A stretch of DNA of 64,000 nt, taken from the NCBI RefSeq assembly GCF_014200435.1, contig NZ_JACHBR010000001.1, positions 1,426,001-1,490,000 of the forward strand, given 5' to 3'. Under the pieces are notes generated by a model. The model made no database searches. It worked only from the letters and a program-made list of their open reading frames with translations, and had not been told where the DNA came from. The DNA is from Sphaerisporangium krabiense. Its GTDB lineage: Bacteria; Actinomycetota; Actinomycetes; Streptosporangiales; Streptosporangiaceae. Position 1 is the first letter of the stretch, and every line of letters starts with the position of its first letter. Shown in pieces: positions 20,789-29,926 of this stretch. Position numbers and translations under genes: made by a program.

Positions 20789-21733
20789 GTGGAGGAAACT
20801 TCGAAGTCCATCAACTCGCGACGCCGTCGAACGATCAGGGAGTCCCTGGGTCTGGGCCCCATGACGTTGCCGGTGAAGGTCACCGAGCGCCTTGAGCACG
20901 TCAGGGCGGGTGACCAGGTGATCACGCGGCTGGCCAAGACGGTCCGCCGCAGGCTCCCCCTCGGGAGCCGGATAAGGGACCTGTTGCACGGCGTGCCGAC
21001 CGGGCATCCCCTGCATCCCCCGCTCGCGACCGTCACCCTGGGCTGCTGGACGGCGACGGCCGTGCTGGACGTCATCGACGCCGACCCGCGCGCCTCGCAG
21101 GCCGTGCTGGCGACGGGCATCGCCGGAGCCATCCCCACCGCCGCGGCCGGGATCACCGACTGGTCGGTCCTGCACCTCGGGCAGCAGCGGGTGGGCTTCG
21201 TGCACGCGCTGGTCAACCTGACCGCGCTCGGCCTGTACTCCGGTTCCCTGCTGGCGAGGCTGGCCGGGAACCACCGCGCGGGGCGCGCCCTGGCGTTCGC
21301 CGGGCTCGGCGCGGCCGGCGTGGGCGGCTATCTGGGCGGCCACCTGGCGTACCGCATGGCGGCCGGGCCCACCCACGCCGAGCCGACGACCCATCTCGTG
21401 CCGCTCGGATGGCACGACCTGTGCCGGCTGTGGGACCTGCCCGACGGGCGTCCCGTCCCCCGGCGGCTCGGCTACATCCAGCTCTTCGTGCTGCGCCACG
21501 GGGCACAGGTGAAGGTGCTCGCCGACCGCTGCTCGCACTTGGCGGGCCCGCTGCACCAAGGACGGCTCAAGCTGGAGAACGACGAGGCGTGCGTGGTGTG
21601 CCCGTGGCACGGCAGCACCTTCCGGCTGGAGGACGGCGCGGTCGTCCACGGCCCGGCGACGTCGCCGCAGCCGTCGTTCGAGGTCAACGTGCGCGGCGAC
21701 GGGCTCGTGCAGGTGCGCCCGCGCCCGGTCTGA
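20789..21733 (+). CDS. Rieske [2Fe-2S] protein with DUF2231-like membrane domain
   Basis: 314 residues in two parts. The N-terminal half contains HPLHPPLATVTLG and four hydrophobic segments of the DUF2231 membrane-domain type. The C-terminal half (about 200-310) is a Rieske ferredoxin with cluster ligands CSH (DRCSHLAGPL) and CPWH (VVCPWHGSTF). The fusion places an electron-carrying Rieske domain on the membrane; its redox partner is not in the neighbourhood. It starts with GTG (read as Met in MEETSK). Confidence 0.9.
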   Translation: MEETSKSINSRRRRTIRESLGLGPMTLPVKVTERLEHVRAGDQVITRLAKTVRRRLPLGSRIRDLLHGVPTGHPLHPPLATVTLGCWTATAVLDVIDADPRASQAVLATGIAGAIPTAAAGITDWSVLHLGQQRVGFVHALVNLTALGLYSGSLLARLAGNHRAGRALAFAGLGAAGVGGYLGGHLAYRMAAGPTHAEPTTHLVPLGWHDLCRLWDLPDGRPVPRRLGYIQLFVLRHGAQVKVLADRCSHLAGPLHQGRLKLENDEACVVCPWHGSTFRLEDGAVVHGPATSPQPSFEVNVRGDGLVQVRPRPV

Positions 21734-21754
21734 GCCTTCCGGCCGCCCGGCGCC

Positions 21755-22006
21755 TCATCCGCCGTCGCGGTCGGCCGCCGGATGCTCCACCAGGGCCAGG
21801 ATGCGGCTCGCCATGAAACGCGCCGTGCGCACGGGCGTGCCGCTCCTGGTCACCTCGCTCACCTCGACCAGGCCCCTGCGGGTCGCGACGTCCACGCGCC
21901 GGCCCGCCTTCGTCGCGACGACCTCGTACGTGCGCGGTCCGAGTGTCCCGCCCGCGTCTATGACGATCTCGACCCGGTCACCCTTCATGTCCAGGTAAAT
22001 ACCCAC
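21755..22006 (-). CDS. hypothetical small beta-rich protein
   Basis: 83 residues, beginning MKGDRVEIVIDAGGTLGP if ATG at 21988 is used, or six codons earlier from GTG at 22006. Alternating hydrophobic residues suggest a small beta barrel. No named domain. It lies 12 bases after the TauE gene on the same strand and is probably co-transcribed with it. Convergent with the Rieske gene. Confidence 0.6.
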   Translation of the reverse strand: MGIYLDMKGDRVEIVIDAGGTLGPRTYEVVATKAGRRVDVATRRGLVEVSEVTRSGTPVRTARFMASRILALVEHPAADRDGG

Positions 22007-22018
22007 TTGCGGTCCTGG

Positions 22019-22774
22019 TTATCCGTACACCAGTTTGACTATCGCGATGACGCCGACGCAGACGATCACCGCTCTCAGCACCCGCGGCGGCAGCCTGCGG
22101 CCGATCTTGGCCCCGACGAAGCCGCCCACCAACGTGCCGAGGGAGACGAAGAGCACGGCCCACCAGTCGACCGGGGCGATCACCGTGAACAGGACGGCGG
22201 CCGTGAAGTTGACCAGCAGCGACAGCAGGTTCTTCGCGGCGTTGACGCGCTGCAGGTGCTCGTCGAGGAAGATGCCGAGCAGGCCGACCAGCACCACTCC
22301 CTGCGCCGCGCCGAAGTAGCCGCCGTAGACGCCCGCGGCGAACACGCCGAGCCACAGCCACGCCCCGCCGTCCACGCGCGGGTCGTCCTGGCGGGCCGAC
22401 AGCCAGGCCTGCAGGCGGGGCTGGGCGACGACGAGCACGCACGCCAGCGCGATCAGGACGGGGACGATCACCCGGAAGGCCTCGGCGGGCAGCAGGAGCA
22501 GCAGGAAGCCGCCGGCCAGCGAGCCGAGCACCGAGCCGACGCCGAGCCGGAGCAGGCGCCGCCGCTGCCCCGCGAGCTCCGGGCGGTAGCCGAGCACGCT
22601 GGACACGCCGCCGGCCACCATGCCGATGTTGTTGGACACGTTCGCCACGATCGGCGGGTACCCGAGGGCGACCAGGGTGGGAAAGGTGATCAGCGAGCCC
22701 GAGCCCACGACCGCGTTGATGGCTCCCGCCGCCAGCCCGGCCGCGAGGATCGCGGCGACCTCCCACGGTGTCAC
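22019..22774 (-). CDS. TauE/SafE-family sulfite/organosulfonate exporter
   Basis: 251 residues, about eight membrane spans, with the paired repeats of the family: first half GAINAVVGSGSLITFPTLVA, second half GGYFGAAQGVVLVGLLGIFL then NAAKNLLSLLVN. Predicted anion or sulfonate permease of the cell membrane; the substrate is not shown. Upstream is the SPFH gene on the same strand with a 114-base gap. Confidence 0.92.
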   Translation of the reverse strand: MTPWEVAAILAAGLAAGAINAVVGSGSLITFPTLVALGYPPIVANVSNNIGMVAGGVSSVLGYRPELAGQRRRLLRLGVGSVLGSLAGGFLLLLLPAEAFRVIVPVLIALACVLVVAQPRLQAWLSARQDDPRVDGGAWLWLGVFAAGVYGGYFGAAQGVVLVGLLGIFLDEHLQRVNAAKNLLSLLVNFTAAVLFTVIAPVDWWAVLFVSLGTLVGGFVGAKIGRRLPPRVLRAVIVCVGVIAIVKLVYG

Positions 22775-22888
22775 GACCTCACCCTTCCTGGAGACTCCGC
22801 CCGATGCTAGGCCGTCGGCCCCGGCGCGGCGCGCGGCAGGGTGCCCCGGGAGGCATCCGGGAGGTCAGGGGACGGGGGCGCGGCCGGG

Positions 22889-23815
22889 TCAGCGGGCCGG
22901 AGGAGCGTCCTTCGGGCGGCGGTCGAACAGGCCGCCCAGCCCTTCCAGCGCCTTGCCCATCTCGGACGGGACGATCCACACCTTGTTGGCGTCGCCCTTG
23001 GCGATCTCCGGCAGCGTCTGGAGGTACTGGTAGGCGAGCAGGTTCTGGTCGGGGTTGCCCTCGTGGATCGCCCGGAACACCATCGAGATCGCGTCGGCCT
23101 GGCCCTTGGCCCGCATGGCCTGCGCCTCGGCGTCCGCCTGCGCCCGCAGCACCGCGGCCTCCGCCTCGCCGCGCGCCTTCAGCACGGCCGCCTGCCGCTC
23201 GCCCTCGGCGGTCAGGATCGCCGCCTGCTTCTGCCCCTCGGCCGACAGGATGGACGCGCGCTTGTCGCGGTCGGCGCGCATCTGCTTCTCCATCGAGTCC
23301 TGGATCGAGGCGGGCGGGTCGATGGCCTTGAGCTCGACCCGGTTGACGCGGATCCCCCACTTGCCGGTGGCCTCGTCCAGCACGCCGCGCAGCTCGGAGT
23401 TGATCTCCTCACGGGAGGTCAGCGCGCGCTCCAGGTCCATGCCGCCGACGACGTTGCGCAGGGTGGTGACGGTGAGCTGCTCGACGCCGGTCAGGAAGTT
23501 GGCGATCTCGTACGTCGCGGCCTTGGGATCGGTCACCTGGAAGTAGATGACGGTGTCGATGGACACCACCAGGTTGTCGGAGGTGATCACCGGCTGGGGC
23601 GGGAAGGAGACGACCTGTTCGCGCAGGTCCACCGTGGTCTTCACCGCGTCGACGAACGGCACGACGACGTTCAGCCCCGGCGTCAGCGTGCGGTGGTAGC
23701 GCCCGAGCCGCTCCACGATGTACGCCCGCGCCTGCGGCACGATACGGACGGTCCGATACAACGCGAACCCGGCGATGGCCACCACGACCACGGCCACGAC
23801 CAGTTGAGTCATCAC
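22889..23815 (-). CDS. SPFH/band-7 membrane protein (stomatin/paraslipin type)
   Basis: 308 residues. One N-terminal membrane anchor (3-22), then the band-7 domain (QARAYIVERLGRYHRTLTPG; VDLREQVVSFPPQPVITSDN) and a long Ala/Glu-rich coiled coil (about 180-245) that forms the oligomeric cage. Scaffold protein of membrane microdomains and often a protease partner. No NfeD gene is adjacent, although paraslipins commonly pair with one. Confidence 0.92.
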   Translation of the reverse strand: MMTQLVVAVVVVAIAGFALYRTVRIVPQARAYIVERLGRYHRTLTPGLNVVVPFVDAVKTTVDLREQVVSFPPQPVITSDNLVVSIDTVIYFQVTDPKAATYEIANFLTGVEQLTVTTLRNVVGGMDLERALTSREEINSELRGVLDEATGKWGIRVNRVELKAIDPPASIQDSMEKQMRADRDKRASILSAEGQKQAAILTAEGERQAAVLKARGEAEAAVLRAQADAEAQAMRAKGQADAISMVFRAIHEGNPDQNLLAYQYLQTLPEIAKGDANKVWIVPSEMGKALEGLGGLFDRRPKDAPPAR

Positions 23816-23921
23816 GGCACTCCGCCCGACGGTTGCGAATATGTCTGGGCCGGAATGATATTTGGTTTATTGCCGCTATTGCCGGAACTCACCGCAAAAA
23901 CGACACAGAGCGCCGTTCATC

Positions 23922-24716
23922 TCATCCAGGGAGGGCTCGGGCGTACCAGCGGCCTTCGGGGCTGCGTTCCAGGCTCAGGGGGACGCCGAAGGTGCGCGAG
24001 AGGTTGTCGGCGGTCATGACGTACTCCAGGGGGCCCTGGGCGACCACCGCGCCGTGGCGCAGGAGCAGGACGTGCGTGAAACCGCTCGGCACCTCCTCGA
24101 CGTGGTGGGTCACCAGGACCATCGTGGGCGCCGTGGCGTCGTAGGCCAGCGTCGACAGGCGCCGCACCAGGTCCTCGCGGCCGCCGAGGTCGAGGCCGGC
24201 GGCCGGCTCGTCCAGCAGCAGCAGCTCGGGGTCGGGCATCAGCGCGCGGGCGATCTGGACCCGCTTGCGCTCGCCCTCCGAGAGCGTGCCGAACCTGCGC
24301 CTGATCAGGTGCGCCGCCCCGAGCTGGTCGATCAGCTCGACGGCGCGCGTGACGTCGCCGGAGTCGTAGTCCTCGTTCCACCGCCCGAGGATCGCGTACG
24401 AGGCGGTGAGCACGAGATCGATGACCTTCTCGTCGGAGGGCACCTTCTCGGCGATCGCCGAGCTGGCGAGGCCGATGCGGGGCCGCAGATCGAAGACGTC
24501 CGTCTGGCCGAGCCGCTCGCCGAGGATCTCGGCCGTGCCCTCGCTCGGGTACATGAGGGCCGCCGCGACCTGGAGGAGCGTCGTCTTCCCCGCGCCGTTC
24601 GGCCCGATGACGACCCAGCGCTCGTCCTCCTCGACGGTCCAGTCGATGCCCCGCAGCAGGGCCGCGCCATCTCTGCGGACGGCGACGTCCTGGAGCCGAA
24701 GCACCTGACCACCCAT
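23922..24716 (-). CDS. ABC transporter ATP-binding protein (ModF-like)
   Basis: 264 residues: Walker A GPNGAGKTT near residue 39, ABC signature LSEGERKRVQ, Walker B LLLLDEPAAG and the switch His in VTHHVEEVP. Resembles the soluble COG1119/ModF group. No permease or binding protein lies beside it, so it may serve a distant transporter or a non-transport role. The ATG is preceded by GGGAGG; a longer upstream open frame lacks a ribosome site. Confidence 0.9.
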   Translation of the reverse strand: MGGQVLRLQDVAVRRDGAALLRGIDWTVEEDERWVVIGPNGAGKTTLLQVAAALMYPSEGTAEILGERLGQTDVFDLRPRIGLASSAIAEKVPSDEKVIDLVLTASYAILGRWNEDYDSGDVTRAVELIDQLGAAHLIRRRFGTLSEGERKRVQIARALMPDPELLLLDEPAAGLDLGGREDLVRRLSTLAYDATAPTMVLVTHHVEEVPSGFTHVLLLRHGAVVAQGPLEYVMTADNLSRTFGVPLSLERSPEGRWYARALPG

Positions 24717-24847
24717 CCCCACTACCTCCCTGACATAGAACCCGGGCGGCCCGGTCACCCCGGAACCACCCGGCTTCACCGCGCGGGTGCCCCCGCCCGA
24801 TGCCTCCGGACCAAACCTATTGCAGCATCAACGCATATCGTGGATCG

Positions 24848-25606
24848 GTGCACCCCGATTCACCGATCTCCGCCACCTTGGTCGCATGGGGCAATTCTTG
24901 GCTTGCCGGACATGTCGGCCTGGACGAAGCAGTGGACCGGCTGGAGCGCGTCGCGGGACCTCACGTCGTCTCCGTTGAGGGAACAGAGACCCCGCTGCGC
25001 GTGTTCCTCGCCGACCTCCGCGCCGAGGGCGTGACCGGACTGCGCCTCTCCCTGCCCGTCGCCGGCGACCCGCTCGGGCTGACCGGCCCTCCCCCGTTCA
25101 CCATGGCCGCCGTGGACGCCGGCGAGGCGGCCACGGCGCTGCTCACCGGCGGCTGCGTCGGCCTGGTCCCCGCGCCCGACCGCCGCGGATCGTCCTACAC
25201 CGGCATCCGTTGGACGGCGATGCCCGCCTCGCCGGCCCCGCCCGACGTCCCCGCCCTCGCCGAGGCCGAGCACGCCCTCACGCTGGCGATGCGGTCGGCC
25301 ACCGACGCCCTGCTCGCCGTCGAAGGGCCGGGCGGCGGCCCGCCGTCGATCGCCGCCGGCGGCGAGGGACTCGCGCCCGGATACCCGGGCCGCGCCCACC
25401 GCGTCGCCGCCCTGACCGGGCGGCTGGCGGCGGTGCTGCGCCTGGCCGACGACCGCGGCCTGACCGCCGGGCAGATCGCCACGCGCGGCCAGGCCCTGCG
25501 CGAGCTGGACCGCGCGGTGCGGCGGGCCCGCGTGGCCGCCCACAACGCGCTCCTGGAGGGCCGCCCGGCCCCGCTCGGCACGCCTCCGGGCGGCTCCCGG
25601 CCCTGA
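24848..25606 (+). CDS. conserved hypothetical protein
   Basis: About 252 residues from GTG at 24848 (the frame is open to 24800). The sequence PDSPISATLVAWGNSWLAGH at the start and a helical C-terminus (RVAALTGRLAAVLRLADDRG) suggest a compact soluble protein with an alpha-helical half. No known catalytic motif. Divergent from the ABC ATPase gene. I recognise it only as a gene type often seen in actinomycetes without assigned function. Confidence 0.7.
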   Translation: MHPDSPISATLVAWGNSWLAGHVGLDEAVDRLERVAGPHVVSVEGTETPLRVFLADLRAEGVTGLRLSLPVAGDPLGLTGPPPFTMAAVDAGEAATALLTGGCVGLVPAPDRRGSSYTGIRWTAMPASPAPPDVPALAEAEHALTLAMRSATDALLAVEGPGGGPPSIAAGGEGLAPGYPGRAHRVAALTGRLAAVLRLADDRGLTAGQIATRGQALRELDRAVRRARVAAHNALLEGRPAPLGTPPGGSRP

Positions 25607-25622
25607 CCGCCGCCCGGCCGTC

Positions 25623-26258
25623 CTAGGCCAGGCCATGGCGCACCGCGTAGAGCGCCGCCTGGGTGCGGTCCTGGACGCCGAGCTTCATCAGCACGTTGGA
25701 GACGTGGGTCTTGACGGTCTTCTCGGCGACGACGAGCTCCCTGGCGATCTCGCGGTTGGACAGGCCCGAGGCGATCAGCGCCAGCACCTCGCGTTCCCGC
25801 TCGGTCAGCACCGCGATCGGCTCGGGGGCCCGCCCGGCCTCCGCGCCGGGACCGGCCAGCATGGCGTCGGCCGCCTCGGGCGCGAGCAGCACCTGGCCGC
25901 CGTGGACCGCGCGGATCGCCTGCACCAGCGCCGCCGGGTCGACGTCCTTGTAGAGGAAGCCCGCGGCGCCCGAGCGCATGGCGGGCGCGACGTCCCCCTT
26001 GTCGCTCACCGACGTCAGCACGATGACCCGCGCCCCGACGCCGCGCTCGGCCAGCCGCCCGAGCGCGGCGAGGCCGTCCAGCACGGGCATCTTCAGGTCG
26101 AGCAGCAGCACGTCGGGGGCCAGCGAGGCGGCCAGCTCGACGGCCTCGGCGCCGTCCGCGGCCTCGCCCACGACCTCCAGGTCGTCCTGCAGGCCGAGGA
26201 ACGTGCGCAGCCCCTGGCGCACGACGGGGTGGTCGTCGGCGATCAGCACCCGGATCAC
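25623..26258 (-). CDS. NarL/LuxR-family response regulator
   Basis: 211 residues. Receiver domain with ADDHPVVRQG and the phospho-acceptor Asp in DVLLLDLKMP (near residue 54), Thr in VLTSVSD and Lys in LYKDVD. LuxR-type HTH at the C-terminus (LTEREREVLALIASGLSNRE, then KTVKTHVSNVLMKL). Its ATG overlaps the sensor kinase stop by four bases, so it is coupled to that kinase. Confidence 0.95.
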   Translation of the reverse strand: MIRVLIADDHPVVRQGLRTFLGLQDDLEVVGEAADGAEAVELAASLAPDVLLLDLKMPVLDGLAALGRLAERGVGARVIVLTSVSDKGDVAPAMRSGAAGFLYKDVDPAALVQAIRAVHGGQVLLAPEAADAMLAGPGAEAGRAPEPIAVLTEREREVLALIASGLSNREIARELVVAEKTVKTHVSNVLMKLGVQDRTQAALYAVRHGLA

Positions 26259-27418
26259 GCGGGGACCTCCAGCAGGACGGTGGTGCCCGCGCCGGGCTCC
26301 GAGGACACGCGCAGCGCCCCGCCGGCCTCCTCGGCGCGGTCGCGCATCGAGACCAGGCCGAGCCCGCGGACGGGCGCGTCCACGTCGAAGCCGTCGCCGT
26401 CGTCGCTGATCTCCAGCGTGAGGCGCGACCCCGGCATGCTCAGCCGCACGGCGATGGAGGACGCGCCGGCGTGCCTGAGCGCGTTGTGCACGGCCTCCTG
26501 GGCCACGCGCAGCACGGTGACCTCGGTGGCCGCGGGCAGGTCGCCCGCCTCGCCCGCGGCGCTGAACGAGACGGTCTCGGGGTTGAGGCGGTCGAGCAGG
26601 GCGACGTGCTTGCGCAGGGCCTCCACGAGGCCGTGCCGGTCCAGCTCGGCCGGGCGCAGCTCGACGATCACGGCCCGCAGCTCGGCCAGCGCCTCGCCCG
26701 CCAGGCGCTCCACGCGCTCGATCTCCGCCAGGGCGCGCCCGGGGTGCCCGTGGACCAGGGACGCGGCGGCCTGGGCGGTGAGCCGCAGCGAGAACAGCTT
26801 CTGCGTCACCGCGTCGTGCAGCTCGCGGGCCACGCGGGTGCGCTCCTCGACGACCGTGAGCTCGCGCCCGCGCTCGTACAGGCGCGCGTTGGTCAGGGCG
26901 ATGGCGGCGTGCGCGGCGAACAGGGTGAGCAGGTCCTGGTCATGGGAGGTGAAGCCGCCGGGGGTGCGCTTGTTGGACAGGAAGATGATCCCGAGCACCT
27001 GGTCGCCGTCCCGGATGGGGACGCCGATGAAGTCCTTCAGCACAGGATGCGCGCTCGGCCACCACTCGAACCGCGGGTCATCACGGATGTCGGGCAGGCG
27101 CACCGGGGTGGCGTCGCGGAGCATCGCGGCGAGCATGCCGTGCTGGCGGGGCAGCGGGCCGATGGCCTCCCACTGCCGGTCGCTGACGCCCTCGGCGACG
27201 AACTCGGCGAACGAGCCGTCCTCGTCGGGCACGCCGAGCGCGGCGTACCGCGCGCCGAGCAGAGCCCTGGCCGAGCGGACGATGACCTGCAGCACCTCGC
27301 GGACCGACAGGTGGCGCGTGACGGCCAGCACCGCCGAGCTGACGGCGTGCAGGACGGCGTCGCGCTCGCCGCACGGTTCCGAGGTCACGCCCACACTGTA
27401 GGCGGGCGCGCCGGGCAC
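26255..27418 (-). CDS. GAF-domain sensor histidine kinase
   Basis: 387 residues, cytosolic. A GAF sensor domain (about 40-185) is followed by a HisKA_3 dimerisation helix with the phosphorylated His in RVARELHDAVTQKLFSLRL and an HATPase_c domain (NALRHAGAS, DDGDGFD, GLGLVSMRDRA). GGAGG lies four bases before the GTG at 27418; GTG codons at 27394 and 27388 are alternatives. Signal unknown. It forms an operon with the response regulator. Confidence 0.92.
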   Translation of the reverse strand: MPGAPAYSVGVTSEPCGERDAVLHAVSSAVLAVTRHLSVREVLQVIVRSARALLGARYAALGVPDEDGSFAEFVAEGVSDRQWEAIGPLPRQHGMLAAMLRDATPVRLPDIRDDPRFEWWPSAHPVLKDFIGVPIRDGDQVLGIIFLSNKRTPGGFTSHDQDLLTLFAAHAAIALTNARLYERGRELTVVEERTRVARELHDAVTQKLFSLRLTAQAAASLVHGHPGRALAEIERVERLAGEALAELRAVIVELRPAELDRHGLVEALRKHVALLDRLNPETVSFSAAGEAGDLPAATEVTVLRVAQEAVHNALRHAGASSIAVRLSMPGSRLTLEISDDGDGFDVDAPVRGLGLVSMRDRAEEAGGALRVSSEPGAGTTVLLEVPA

Positions 27419-27512
27419 GGGGCCTCCGCCGTTGGTCCTAGGCCCATGAGCGCAGGACGGAGCCGGTCGCGGGCCCGATGTCCCGGCGGCGGCGCGCTCC
27501 TAGCGTCGGGGC

Positions 27513-28199
27513 ATGACCGATGACACCCCTTCCACCCCGCGGCGCACGGCGCTGGTCACGGGCGCCTCCCGCGGCCTCGGACTGGCCCTCGCGCGGGAGC
27601 TGTCCGCCCGGGGCTGGCAGCTCATCATCACCGCGCGCGGCGCCGCCGACCTGGAGAATGCCGCGCTTGAGACCGGCGCCACCGCCGTGCCCGGCGACGT
27701 GACCGACCCCGCGCACCGGGACGCCCTCGCGCGGGTCGCCAACGACTTCGGCGGCCTGGACCTGCTGGTCAACAACGCCGGGACGCTCGGCGCGGTCCCG
27801 CTGCCGCCGCTGGCCGCCTATCCCCTGGACGTGCTGGCCGACGCCGTGCGGGCCAACGTGATCGCGCCGCTGGCACTGATCCAGGCGACGCTGCGCGGGC
27901 TGCGCGAGCGCGGCGGCGCGGTCGTCAACATCACCTCGGACGCGGCCGTCGAGCCCTACGAGGGCTGGGGCGGGTACGGCCTGACCAAGGCGGCGCTCGA
28001 CCAGCTCTCGCGCGTGCTCGCCGTCGAGGAGCCGGGCGTGGCCGTCTGGTCGGTGGACCCGGGCGAGATGCGCACGCGCATGCTGGCCGACGCCGTGGGC
28101 GAGCAGGAGGCCGCGGGCGCCGACGACCCCGAGGTCGTGGCGCCGTTCATCGCCGACCTGGTCGAGCGGCGGCCGGAGAGCGGCCGGGTGAGCCGGTGA
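27513..28199 (+). CDS. short-chain dehydrogenase/reductase
   Basis: 228 residues, classical SDR. Nucleotide motif TGASRGLG at about 16, NNAG at about 87, the catalytic Ser in VNITSDA and the YxxxK pair in YGLTKAALDQ. Probably NAD(P)-dependent; substrate unknown. The stop overlaps the start of the QueA-like gene by four bases (GTGA), so the two products are likely made together. Confidence 0.9.
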   Translation: MTDDTPSTPRRTALVTGASRGLGLALARELSARGWQLIITARGAADLENAALETGATAVPGDVTDPAHRDALARVANDFGGLDLLVNNAGTLGAVPLPPLAAYPLDVLADAVRANVIAPLALIQATLRGLRERGGAVVNITSDAAVEPYEGWGGYGLTKAALDQLSRVLAVEEPGVAVWSVDPGEMRTRMLADAVGEQEAAGADDPEVVAPFIADLVERRPESGRVSR

Positions 28200-29212
28200 T
28201 CGCCTTCGAGCTGCCCAGGACCCGCGAGGCCCACGAGCCGCCGGAGGCCCGCGGCCTGGCCCGCGACCACGTCCGGCTGATGGTCTCCAGCACCGAGACC
28301 GGCGAGGTCACCCACCACACGTTCACCGACCTGCCGGAACTGCTGCGGCCGGGAGACCTGCTCGTCGTCAACGACTCGATCACCCTGCCCGCCGCCGTGC
28401 CGCTGGACCGGCTGGCGGTCCACTTCTCCACCGCGCGCGAGGACGGTTCGTGGCTGGTGGAGCTGCGCCGGCGCGTGGGAGGGGTCACGGCGCCCTATCC
28501 CGGGGGCGCGCCCGGCGAGTGGCTGCCGCTGCCGGGCGGCGCGACGCTGCGGCTGCTGCAGCGCGAGACGCCGCGGTTGTGGCGTGCCGCGCTGGACCGG
28601 GACGTCCCCGGGTACCTGGCCGAGCACGGGCTGCCCATCCGGTACTCCTACGTGCCGCGGGAGTGGCCGCTGGCGGCCTACCAGACGGTGTTCGGCGTGC
28701 GCCCCGGCAGCGCGGAGATGCCGAGCGCGGGGCGGCCGTTCAGCCACGAGCTGGTGACCGCGCTGGTCAGCCGGGGGATCCTGGTCGCGCCGATCACCCT
28801 GCACACCGGCGTGGCCTCGCCGGAGAAGGACGAGCCGCCGTACCCGGAGCGGTTCGAGGTGCCCGAGCACACCGCGCGCCTGGTGAACCAGGCCGAGGGC
28901 CGGGTGATCGCCGTCGGGACGACGGTGGTGCGGGCGCTGGAGACGGCGGCGCTCGGAGCGCCGCACGGCAGGGTGCGGGCGGCGGCGGGCTTCACCTCGC
29001 ACATCGTCACCCCGGCCGAGGGCGTGCGCGCGGTGGACGGCCTGATCACGGGGCTGCACGAGCCGAAGTCCAGCCATCTGATGATGCTGTCGGCCATCGC
29101 CGGAGAGGAGCTGCTTTCCCGGTCATATGAGGAGGCGCTCGGCGAAGGCTACCTATGGCATGAATTCGGAGACGTCCACCTGATCACCTCGGGTAAATTT
29201 CCAATAAAGTGA
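28196..29212 (+). CDS. QueA-like S-adenosylmethionine:tRNA ribosyltransferase-isomerase homologue
   Basis: 338 residues, the size of QueA. Recognisable QueA blocks: LPELLRPGDLLVVNDSITLP, a strand region with APITLHTGVAS, ERFEVPEHTA, VIAVGTTVVRALET, and a late GLITGLHEPKSSHLMMLSA. QueA transfers the ribosyl part of SAM to 7-deazaguanine in tRNA during queuosine synthesis. No other queuosine gene is in the window and the coupled partner is an SDR, so the true substrate may differ. The GTG start overlaps the SDR stop. Confidence 0.82.
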   Translation: MIAFELPRTREAHEPPEARGLARDHVRLMVSSTETGEVTHHTFTDLPELLRPGDLLVVNDSITLPAAVPLDRLAVHFSTAREDGSWLVELRRRVGGVTAPYPGGAPGEWLPLPGGATLRLLQRETPRLWRAALDRDVPGYLAEHGLPIRYSYVPREWPLAAYQTVFGVRPGSAEMPSAGRPFSHELVTALVSRGILVAPITLHTGVASPEKDEPPYPERFEVPEHTARLVNQAEGRVIAVGTTVVRALETAALGAPHGRVRAAAGFTSHIVTPAEGVRAVDGLITGLHEPKSSHLMMLSAIAGEELLSRSYEEALGEGYLWHEFGDVHLITSGKFPIK

Positions 29213-29286
29213 CACACAAGGACATTACAAGTCCGCCGCCCCATGATGGGTCAGTCGTTCAGTCACCTCTACGGGAGTTCTCACCC

Positions 29287-29853
29287 ATGCGTCGGTACCT
29301 CTCCGCTTGTGCCGCTCTCACCGTGGCCGGAGCCCTGGCGGGCGCCTCGCTGGCCGCCCCGGCCTCGGCGGCCACCACCACGGCCGCCTCCGCACAGCAC
29401 ACGGCCACCACCACCCAGGCGGCCGCCAAGCCCCAGTCGCCGCTCTACACCCGCATCGTGTGGAACAAGGCGGTGCGCCGCGGCGGCACGATCACGTATT
29501 CGGTCAAGAGCACCAACCAGGGTGAGTGGGCGACCGACGTGGCCGGCCTTTTCGCCAAGCTTCCCCGGGGCGCGAGCAAGATCCGCGTGGTGAGCAGGTC
29601 GAAGGCGTTCTGCGAGGTTTCCGGCCGCGATCTGTTCTGCCTTTATGACACCCTCAACTCGGGCCGCTCGGCCTCGCTCAAGGTGAAGGTGTGGCTGAAG
29701 AGGAGCACCAGGGGCACGGCCGTGGCCGAGTTCGGCCACTTCTCCATCGACGTCCCCGCGGGCGTGGACATCACCAACGAGGAGGAGCTGAACAAGCTCG
29801 ACATCCAGAACCAGATCAACTGGAAGACGTTCAAGACCAGGATCGTGCGCTGA
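29287..29853 (+). CDS. secreted protein, paralogue 1 of tandem pair
   Basis: 188 residues. Sec signal peptide (LSACAALTVAGALAGASLAA, cleavage near APASAA), a Thr/Ala-rich spacer, then a beta-sandwich-like domain of about 110 residues with RRGGTITYSVKSTN and two Cys (AFCEVS, LFCLYD) likely bonded. It ends FKTRIVR. The layout matches DUF11-type extracellular repeats, but I cannot confirm the family. The gene at 30424 shares the order RGG-ITY and the C-terminal K-T-K-I-A/V-R. Confidence 0.7.
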   Translation: MRRYLSACAALTVAGALAGASLAAPASAATTTAASAQHTATTTQAAAKPQSPLYTRIVWNKAVRRGGTITYSVKSTNQGEWATDVAGLFAKLPRGASKIRVVSRSKAFCEVSGRDLFCLYDTLNSGRSASLKVKVWLKRSTRGTAVAEFGHFSIDVPAGVDITNEEELNKLDIQNQINWKTFKTRIVR

Positions 29854-29894
29854 GCCGGGCGGGCGCGCCACGTCGCGCCCGCCGCCCGCTCGCA

Positions 29895-29926
29895 GAGGCG
29901 GCCACCGTCCCGACGGTGGCCGCCTC
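29895..29926 (+). terminator. hairpin terminator after paralogue 1
   Basis: GAGGCGGCCACCGT and its exact reverse complement around CCCG, 42 bases after the stop codon. Confidence 0.85.
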
